A stretch of DNA of 11,970 nucleotides from Flammeovirgaceae bacterium UBA5008 (lineage in GTDB: Bacteria; Bacteroidota; Bacteroidia; Cytophagales; Cyclobacteriaceae), in NCBI GenBank assembly GCA_002398365.1, contig DGYK01000067.1, positions 1 to 11,970 on the forward strand, written 5' to 3'. The notes beneath the pieces were generated by a model that did no database searches, had not been told where the DNA came from, and saw only the letters and a list, made by a program, of their open reading frames with translations. The translations under genes and the position numbers were made by a program. Below are positions 1 to 5,107 of this stretch, in pieces. Each line of letters begins with the position of its first letter. Positions within the stretch are counted from its first letter, which is position 1.

Positions 1-786
1 CTTCTGACAGTCTTGACTCAGATAGGAGGTGTGGTAATGCTCATTTCATTTCTTACATTTAGATTCATTGAAAAGAAGATCGCTACACGTTGGACACAGA
101 TCAGTGCAAAGTTCATTTCGTTTGTACTGATCTATTTGTTGTTTGTATTTGCTTTTGTGCCAATGATCGCTAAACCTTTTGGGAGAGTTCCGTTACCGGT
201 TTTTCAAGATCATTATTTGAAGCCGACCAATATCTGGACGTGTTTGCTCAATAGAAATTATGTAAAGCCTCACCTCAAGGAAATAGCTCTTCAAGTGGCG
301 ATGGATATGAATAAGAAGTTCCCCGAGGTAACTGTTAATTATCTGGATGCTAACTTCCCTTTTATCGACAAGTTTCCGTTGTTTCCGCATCTCAGTCATA
401 ATGATGGAAAAAAGTTAGATATCTCATTTCAGTATAATGATCATCTGAACCAAATCACGAATGAAGTTCCTTCTTGGATCGGCTACGGAATCTGCGAAGA
501 ACCGAAGGAAGGTGAAGCAGATACTCCCGAATTATGTGATCAACAAGGTTATTGGCAATACAATTTATTGCATAACCTACTTTCAAAAGATAAGGAGAAT
601 ACATTTGCTTTCGATGCGATCAGAACCAAACAATTAATCAATCTATTTACGGATAGGAGTGAAGTGAGTATTGTATTTATCGAGCCACACTTAAAGTCTC
701 GTTTAGGTCTTAAAAGCAGCAAGGTACGCTTTCATGGTTGCCATGCCGTACGCCATGATGATCATTTTCATGTTCAGTTAAAATGA
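1..786 (+). CDS. Membrane-anchored LAS-type metallopeptidase-like protein, 5' end outside the window
   Basis: The frame is open from base 1, so the gene probably starts upstream; residues are counted here from a TTG at 13. Two hydrophobic segments come first (about residues 1-19 and 31-51). The soluble C-terminal part carries H129-x6-D136 in an SHNDGKKLD context and H251-F-H253 in HDDHFHV. This pair of motifs is the zinc-ligand signature of LAS-type peptidases (D-Ala-D-Ala peptidases, lysostaphin, MepA murein endopeptidase). Cleavage of peptidoglycan cross-links from a membrane anchor is therefore inferred; substrate and orientation are not shown. An ATG at 37 has a good AGGAGG at 24-29, but starting there would cut the first hydrophobic segment in half. 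I recall similar two-helix proteins annotated only as hypothetical in Bacteroidota. Confidence 0.7.
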   Translation, partial: LLTVLTQIGGVVMLISFLTFRFIEKKIATRWTQISAKFISFVLIYLLFVFAFVPMIAKPFGRVPLPVFQDHYLKPTNIWTCLLNRNYVKPHLKEIALQVAMDMNKKFPEVTVNYLDANFPFIDKFPLFPHLSHNDGKKLDISFQYNDHLNQITNEVPSWIGYGICEEPKEGEADTPELCDQQGYWQYNLLHNLLSKDKENTFAFDAIRTKQLINLFTDRSEVSIVFIEPHLKSRLGLKSSKVRFHGCHAVRHDDHFHVQLK

Positions 787-869
787 TGTTGTGTGGACAA
801 AAGTATGTTGTTGCAAACTAAGCACAGCCGGGTGGATTGAGAGAAGTACTAACAGTGTACGGAATAAAT

Positions 870-1121
870 TTAATTAATCGCTTTTTCTTTCGTTATGTAT
901 TGTACTAACACATCCACCAAAAGGATAAGTCCAGCCAATGCGACTACAATTATCCCAGACATCATTATCCAATTAGCAATACTTTTATTTCTTTCATAGC
1001 TAACTGTTAATTCAAGCGGAGGGTCTTGCGGTGGAATTCCGGCAAACATAATATCATACAGAAATCCTGCAGTAAATAATAGTATCCCAAATCTAATTCC
1101 GTATTTGATTATTCTCCTCAT
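870..1121 (-). CDS. Small two-helix membrane protein, hypothetical
   Basis: An 83-residue protein with a basic N-terminus (MRRIIKYG) and two hydrophobic segments, about residues 10-28 and 51-70. They are joined by a Pro-rich stretch (GIPPQDPPLEL) and an Asn/Tyr/Lys-containing loop, and the C-terminus is charged. The ATG follows the broken upstream gene by only 32 bp on the same strand, so the two were probably cotranscribed. It converges with the peptidase-like gene on the other strand across 83 bp in which I see no strong terminator. I recall short Bacteroidota membrane proteins with the same Pro-Pro-x-Asp-Pro loop, but no function. Topology and composition support a real gene. Confidence 0.6.
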   Translation of the reverse strand: MRRIIKYGIRFGILLFTAGFLYDIMFAGIPPQDPPLELTVSYERNKSIANWIMMSGIIVVALAGLILLVDVLVQYITKEKAIN

Positions 1122-1153
1122 GTGTCAGTCTGTAGTTCATTAAATTACTTCCA

Positions 1154-1745
1154 TTACGGCTCAATCCCCTTATCTATTTGATAATCAGTATCCAAACAAA
1201 TGGAAACTAAGATGTTGTTCTCGAAGGTATAATAATGCCAAATGCCGAGCAGAGCAGATTCAACAGTAAGAACATTTATAGAATCAATCTTGTCAATAGA
1301 TTCTTTAAAATAGGTGTCGAACAATTGCTTCTTGGTCATCCCGATCTTTATCCCGTTGGTCATAACGAAATTTGGGTTGGAGATTTTGCCGTATACAAGT
1401 TCGAATAAGTCCTTATCGGTGTCATAAAAGAACTTGATGTAACTATTTGCATTGACTACATAAGGCATATCCTTCCTTCTCTGCGTATTGTGCATTCACA
1501 AAACTCTTCTTCAATTCCTTTACATGATGAAATTCTCCAAACGGGTAATAAAGAAATTTCGTTGACGCAACAAGCCTTAATGTATCACCCGAGAACGTGT
1601 AGTCAGACAGTTCAAGCCACTCCTTAGCTTTGCTTTTTATGTCGTTGCCATCAACTCTTTGACCGGACGAGTAGGTGATACTGAATAGTAAGAAGACTCC
1701 TGTTAGTTTTAGCATAATGCTAATAAATATATTAATTAACTTCAT
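1154..1745 (-). pseudogene. Secreted hypothetical protein gene, frameshifted
   Basis: Two overlapping frames look like halves of one protein of about 195 residues. The first half begins with a secretion signal. ATG at 1745 gives a longer version, while ATG at 1715 (MLKLTGVFLLFSITYSSG) gives a more canonical one. It runs through DTLRLVASTKFLYYPFG to about AQYAEKE. The second half continues one frame over with DMPYVVNANSYIKFF and ends after GIEP. In the first frame translation would stop at 1443-1445. The shift lies at CCTTCCTT (1471-1478), a 4-bp tandem duplication; deleting one copy restores a single frame. The second half includes an NGIKIGMTKKQLF stretch of the kind found in small secreted Bacteroidota proteins. 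Function is unknown. A sequencing or assembly error is the main alternative to true gene decay. Confidence 0.6.
1471..1478. repeat. CCTT tandem duplication at the frameshift
   Basis: CCTTCCTT is AAGGAAGG on the coding (minus) strand. Removing one 4-bp copy turns the coding sequence into GAG AAG GAT ATG and joins the two halves of the surrounding gene. This fits slipped-strand duplication as the cause of the frameshift, although a single-base indel nearby would have the same effect on the frame. Confidence 0.5.
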
Positions 1746-1918
1746 CTTCAAAAGTGATTCGGGTTTTTTGAAACATGCTGACACAATTGCTAATATGAAA
1801 GTCCTTCTCTTTGATATACTAGCCAATTTGTGATTATCACCATTCATTCAACATTGAATATTAGAATCGACTTTAATACGTGTTTTCATCTGCAATCAAT
1901 AGAAAACTCATTACTCCA

Positions 1919-1958
1919 ATTTCGTTAAATACAAACAGTGATTTCGTTTTATTTCGTT
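1919..1958 (+). repeat. Three ATTTCGTT direct repeats
   Basis: ATTTCGTT occurs at 1919-1926, 1941-1948 and 1951-1958. The starts are 22 and 10 bp apart, close to two turns and one turn of the helix, so a protein bound to all three would sit on one face of the DNA. They lie 130-170 bp upstream of the 163-residue gene. An operator role is inferred; no regulator gene is adjacent. Confidence 0.3.
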
Positions 1959-1985
1959 AAGGTGGGTTGTCATACCCCCTCAACG
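1955..1985 (+). promoter_or_regulatory. Imperfect inverted repeat upstream of 163-aa gene
   Basis: CGTTAAGGTGG at 1955-1965 can pair with CCCCTCAACG and neighbouring bases ending at 1985, with two mismatches inside the arms. It overlaps the last ATTTCGTT repeat. It could be an operator or an RNA hairpin. Support is weak. Confidence 0.2.
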
Positions 1986-2037
1986 AGTTCAATTTCAACG
2001 ATTTTCAATTGGCACATTGTTTGGTGGTGATTTGTGC

Positions 2038-2058
2038 GTTGATGTACGAAGCATCAAC
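2038..2058 (+). promoter_or_regulatory. Perfect 7-bp inverted repeat 30 bp before the 163-aa gene
   Basis: GTTGATG at 2038-2044 and CATCAAC at 2052-2058 are perfect reverse complements around the 7-base spacer TACGAAG. No T-run follows, so it is not a terminator. The position, ending 29 bases before the start codon, fits either an operator or a leader hairpin controlling the downstream gene. Confidence 0.35.
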
Positions 2059-2087
2059 AGTCCAACAAATAAACAAGCAATAAGTAT

Positions 2088-2579
2088 ATGAACTACGCCC
2101 CAACCACCAACACCATGTCCGAAGCGGATCAGAAAGCCGTGAAGGATGCGCTGGCTTTGATCAGAGAAAAGATGCCTTTTCTGATTTCTCTTCCCAAGAA
2201 AAAACGAATGAGCCTGCCCAAACTTGGACCCAAGAGCATGAAGTTTGTTCAGGATTCATACATGACCACCACGAACTTTCCACAGGCTTTTCCTTCACTG
2301 TTTAATATCGATAAATTTCAAAAAGATGTGGAGTTTTATATGGTGCTGCACGAACTGAAAATGTTGACCGACACCATTCATGAAAAGATCGACAGCACGC
2401 ACATGGCCGTAGGGCATGAAGTCATGAACTCCAGTCTGTCTGTTTTCAAGTATGTCAAAAATTCAAATTCTTCGCATCAGGGTCTTATCGAGATGGTGGA
2501 GAGACTCAAAGCGCGCTTTAAACGAAAGAGCAAAGCAAAAATATCAGACCCACCGGTTCCGGTCGACCCAACCGAATAG
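2088..2579 (+). CDS. Conserved helical hypothetical protein, 163 aa
   Basis: A soluble, probably all-helical cytoplasmic protein with no signal peptide or membrane segment. The N-terminal helix (SEADQKAVKDALALI) leads into a Pro/Lys-rich motif, FLISLPKKKRMSLPKLGPKSMKFV, at about residues 34-58 (given here with its key residues: LPK-K-R-SLPKLG). A helical core follows (about 77-105), then a THMAVGHEVMNSSLSVFKYVK segment, and finally a basic and Pro-rich tail. I recall a Bacteroidota family with the same 'R-x-LPK-x-G-x-K-x-x-x-FV' element and a conserved later 'G-E' helix. Its role is unknown to me. The ATG at 2088 has no Shine-Dalgarno, which is normal in this phylum. The gene stands alone between a repeat-rich leader and its own terminator. 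Confidence 0.75.
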   Translation: MNYAPTTNTMSEADQKAVKDALALIREKMPFLISLPKKKRMSLPKLGPKSMKFVQDSYMTTTNFPQAFPSLFNIDKFQKDVEFYMVLHELKMLTDTIHEKIDSTHMAVGHEVMNSSLSVFKYVKNSNSSHQGLIEMVERLKARFKRKSKAKISDPPVPVDPTE

Positions 2580-2607
2580 CATTCACTTTCCATCTCCATT
2601 CCTGCAA

Positions 2608-2649
2608 AATACCCGGGTGCTATTAGTCGGTAGTCGGGTATTATTTTTT
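2608..2649 (+). terminator. Intrinsic terminator after 163-aa gene
   Basis: AATACCCG (2608-2615) and CGGGTATT (2635-2642) form a perfect 8-bp stem around a 19-base loop, followed by A and six T (2644-2649). It begins 29 bases after the stop codon. There is no T-run on the other strand, so it should act in the plus direction only. Confidence 0.7.
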
Positions 2650-2665
2650 CTATGAGTGTGACTGC

Positions 2666-2684
2666 TGTGCGTGCACGCATGCAT
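2666..2684. repeat. Alternating purine-pyrimidine tract with 12-bp palindrome
   Basis: Nineteen consecutive bases alternate pyrimidine and purine. Within them TGCGTGCACGCA (2668-2679) is a perfect palindrome, followed by the overlapping palindrome ATGCAT (2679-2684). Such tracts favour Z-DNA or cruciform formation under supercoiling. It lies 17 bp past the terminator in gene-free DNA. Confidence 0.4.
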
Positions 2685-2766
2685 TCAAATCGTAGGCCAG
2701 TACAAGATTCACATTCCTGCCATCTACTTTTAGATTAGTTAAATCATCTCCGAGGTGACTGACGCA

Positions 2767-2990
2767 AGCTTGGAACTCACGGATACGAGCTTATAGCAGA
2801 ACCACCGGAGTTATTAGCTTTCTATCCTGCGCTTTGAGGAAAATCAATCTTGCTTTTGGCTGTACAACGGCTGCAAAAAGCTGCACAAGCGGAGCTCTAA
2901 GCTTCAAAAGCAGTGCCACGAGCTGCAAGGTTAGAGCTAAGTGGTTGCTAGTGGAAGCCATAAGCTTGTTATGCCGAGCTTTGAGCTCGG
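2767..2990. repeat. Degenerate 7-bp tandem array with AGCT core
   Basis: Eleven AGCT tetramers start at 2767, 2788, 2816, 2879, 2893, 2900, 2921, 2935, 2963, 2977 and 2984. Every interval (21, 28, 63, 14, 7, 21, 14, 28, 14, 7) is a multiple of 7. About one AGCT would be expected by chance in this length. Cut into heptamers, 11 of 32 units begin AGCT and seven more differ from it by one base. The consensus is roughly (A/G)AGCTTG or (A/G)AGCTGC. Seven is not a multiple of three, so coding constraint does not explain the period. I recall AGCT-based heptamer runs in intergenic DNA of other Bacteroidota, unverified here. Together with the tract at 2666-2684, this is what I see in the gene-free stretch 2650-3143. 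Confidence 0.75.
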
Positions 2991-3143
2991 ATGTAGAAAG
3001 TTTGGGGTTCAGTGAGCGATCTCTTAGATTTCTTCCTTTGCAGAGATGGTTTACACTGTCATCAAAATGTGCAGCGTGATGAAAAAAGTATCAGCAATCG
3101 GTAGATTGAGTTACTTGCTTTTCAGGTCGCCTGTTCAACAGAA

Positions 3144-3785
3144 TCACTCATTCAGATACTTGCCAAACACTTCCATGAAAGGGTCTCTGTTCAATACCGT
3201 ATAAAAGAACAAAGCCCCCAGCCAGCCATGAAGGATACCCAACACATAGATATTGCGCTCTTTCAGAAATACATAGCCATAAAAAAGAGCCAATAAAAAA
3301 GTGCCACCGATTAACCACGCATGCGGATAGTGAATGAGTGCAAATAGGGTAGATGCGCCAAATATGATGAGTCCACTTTTTTTCTTGTGCGCATCCAAGT
3401 CTTGCAGGTTGCCAGCTACCAGGGCAATCACCAGAAACTGTTGAAGAATGCCCCATAGCGGATAAATCATAAGAATGGGAAGAAGATGCCACGTCCATTG
3501 GATACTGTGATTGACGAAACCAATCACCACAAATGAGCCGACAGCCAGAATCGCAAACGGCATAACGCGTTTGGCAACACGCAGCCAATTGTCTGTTCGA
3601 AATCCCCAATGGAGAATACGATCAGGAGCGTGGTTACGATTCCAAAGAATATACAAAACCCATCCCAGAATGACGATCGAAATGAATGGCAACCGCCAGT
3701 TCAATACATCCATGAAGATGATCTTGCCCACAGCAGTTAATACGGCAAACGCTATCTCTATTATCTTTTGACGCTGGCGATTCAC
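3144..3785 (-). CDS. CPBP-family intramembrane protein with Gln-Gln in place of Glu-Glu
   Basis: A 213-residue polytopic membrane protein with about six hydrophobic segments, related to the CPBP/CAAX (Rce1-type) intramembrane protease family. Motif 2 is F148-ALI-H152 and motif 3 is H186 in GILHGWLG. Motif 1, normally EExxxR with the catalytic Glu, reads WGILQ115-Q116-FLV. The second His motif ends in Gly where Asn is common. I recall a Bacteroidota subgroup with the same WGxxQQF signature, so this is probably a subfamily trait and not a fresh mutation. Whether it still cleaves peptides is unclear. The start is GTG at 3783-3785, 25 bp after the galactanase stop on the same strand, so the two genes are probably cotranscribed. 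No clear terminator follows. Confidence 0.75.
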   Translation of the reverse strand: MNRQRQKIIEIAFAVLTAVGKIIFMDVLNWRLPFISIVILGWVLYILWNRNHAPDRILHWGFRTDNWLRVAKRVMPFAILAVGSFVVIGFVNHSIQWTWHLLPILMIYPLWGILQQFLVIALVAGNLQDLDAHKKKSGLIIFGASTLFALIHYPHAWLIGGTFLLALFYGYVFLKERNIYVLGILHGWLGALFFYTVLNRDPFMEVFGKYLNE

Positions 3786-3810
3786 GAAGCGAACCAGATC
3801 TGAGCTAATG

Positions 3811-4851
3811 TTACTCTAAAAATGCATCCATGGCAATGGTAGGCTTGCCGGTTTCATCAAAGGCACCCAACTCATACCCTTTCCATTTTTTGTAACACTG
3901 CGGCTCCCAATAAAAAACACCCAGTCCTTTGTTGTTTGACACGCTCTTTGTTTTCGCGATGATGTCCGACAAGAATGCTTTAGATTTTTCCGGTTCGTTG
4001 TTGGGCATGCCCACTTCCACCACCATCACCGGTGTGCCGTATCGTGCTACCATATCGTTCATATTGATCAAACTCTTTTCATTTGTAGTGGCCCAGCCAT
4101 TGATACCATCGGGCGCCCAATACGGATAGATCGACATGCCAATAATATCCCAGCTGGCACCATTGGCTTTCAAGCCATCAAACATCCAGCGGAACAGGTT
4201 ATTATCATAGCCATTGGAAAGGTGTACAATCACTTGTGTACTGCTGCTTACTTCTTTCACTGCCGTGTAACCTGCTTTCACAAAGCCGGCAAAGTTGGCC
4301 ATCGACTTTGATGCTCGGCCCACTTCCCACAGCATGCCATCATTGGTTTCATTGCCTACCTGCACCCACTCCGGTGTAATGTTATTGACCTTCAGTGTAT
4401 CCATCACTTTTTTCGTGTAGGCATACAACGCTGTTTTCATCTCTTCATAATTCATCTTCGACCAGGCTGCCGGTATGGGCTGCTTGCCGGGATCTGCCCA
4501 ATCATCGCTGTAGTGAAAATCAATCATCAGCTTCATGCCTTGGGCTTTCGCCCGCAGCGATTTGATCACCACATCGCGTGTGTTGTTCCAGCCACTCACC
4601 GGATTCACCCACGCACGCAATCGGATTGAGTTGATGCCTTTGTCCTTCAACAATTGGATGCACTCTTTTTGCACACCATTGTTGTCGTAGAATTTTACGC
4701 CCGCAGCTTCCATTTCGGTAAGCCAACCCACATCAGCGCCTTTTACAAAGGGTACTGCTTCCGGTGTCGTTTCTTTGGGGCTGTTGGAACATCCACAAAA
4801 CAAGAAGAGAAAGAGAGCTGCCGAGGTAAGTGATGGAACGATCGATTTCAT
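3811..4851 (-). CDS. Lipoprotein endo-beta-1,4-galactanase, GH53
   Basis: A 346-residue secreted enzyme of glycoside hydrolase family 53, which cuts beta-1,4-galactan side chains of pectin (arabinogalactan type I). The start chosen is ATG at 4851, giving a lipoprotein signal (MKSIVPSL, hydrophobic core, FCG-C21). An ATG 57 bp upstream would put 19 extra residues before the signal and places a likely -7 box inside the coding sequence. Family motifs are clear: KGADVGW near the mature N-terminus, SIRLRAWVNP, DFHYSDDWADPGKQ, the acid/base E168 in QVGNETNDGMLW, and the nucleophile E279 in MVVEVGMP. The C-terminal FYWEPQ and GAFD elements are also present. Length matches single-domain GH53 enzymes. 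No SusC/SusD pair or other pectinase is nearby. Confidence 0.92.
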   Translation of the reverse strand: MKSIVPSLTSAALFLFLFCGCSNSPKETTPEAVPFVKGADVGWLTEMEAAGVKFYDNNGVQKECIQLLKDKGINSIRLRAWVNPVSGWNNTRDVVIKSLRAKAQGMKLMIDFHYSDDWADPGKQPIPAAWSKMNYEEMKTALYAYTKKVMDTLKVNNITPEWVQVGNETNDGMLWEVGRASKSMANFAGFVKAGYTAVKEVSSSTQVIVHLSNGYDNNLFRWMFDGLKANGASWDIIGMSIYPYWAPDGINGWATTNEKSLINMNDMVARYGTPVMVVEVGMPNNEPEKSKAFLSDIIAKTKSVSNNKGLGVFYWEPQCYKKWKGYELGAFDETGKPTIAMDAFLE

Positions 4852-4882
4852 AGAAATTGAATTTTTATTCGCTGTACAAATA

Positions 4883-4890
4883 CAAAGATA
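4883..4890 (-). promoter_or_regulatory. Bacteroidota-type -7 box for the galactanase gene
   Basis: Read on the minus strand this is TATCTTTG, a perfect match to the TAnnTTTG -7 consensus of the Bacteroidota housekeeping sigma factor. Transcription would begin about 7 bases downstream, leaving a leader of roughly 25 bases before the ATG at 4851, which supports that start. I see no convincing -33 TTG at the usual spacing. Confidence 0.45.
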
Positions 4891-5107
4891 GACAATGAGC
4901 AAGGTCATATCTTGTTAAACCATGAGGTATGGAAATAGTTATTTTGTAAGAAGCTGATTAAAAATAGTTTGGCGATAAAAAAAGTAGCTGTGCGGTCGAG
5001 AGAATTGCCGTGAAATTCTTCCGGTAACGTTTCCAGTTATTGATGGCGATGCGCAAGAATATGCAACGAAAGTAGTAGTTTTAAATTCCTTATTTGAATA
5101 AAATCCG

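Noticed and set aside
24..39. AGGAGG followed by ATG at 37 as the true start of the peptidase-like gene
   Set aside because: The frame is open to base 1 with hydrophobic residues before the ATG, so this start would cut the first membrane helix; Shine-Dalgarno sites are also not a reliable guide in this phylum.
787..869. GTAC-N7-GTAC element in the convergent gap, as a terminator
   Set aside because: The arms are only 4 bp, with no T-run next to them on either strand.
2767..2990. The AGCT array considered as a CRISPR
   Set aside because: Units are 7 bp and contiguous; there are no 25-40 bp repeats, no unique spacers and no cas gene.
2834..3079. An 81-residue open frame on the plus strand across the AGCT array
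   Set aside because: Its sequence is low-complexity Ser/Cys/Lys/Ala driven by the 7-bp repeat, which keeps frames open by composition; it resembles no protein I know and lacks supporting context.
3082..3108. Hairpin CAATC-GGTA-GATTG with a nearby T-run on the minus strand, as terminator of the CPBP gene
   Set aside because: The stem is only 5 bp and A/T-rich, and seven bases separate it from the six-T run, so it is not a credible intrinsic terminator.
3148..3609. A 153-residue minus-strand frame inside the CPBP gene
   Set aside because: It lies in an alternate frame of a gene with recognisable motifs, and its Trp/Cys/Ser-rich translation is typical of out-of-frame sequence.
4852..4908. Upstream ATG extension of the galactanase
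   Set aside because: It would add 19 residues in front of a complete lipoprotein signal and would contain the likely -7 box at 4883-4890.
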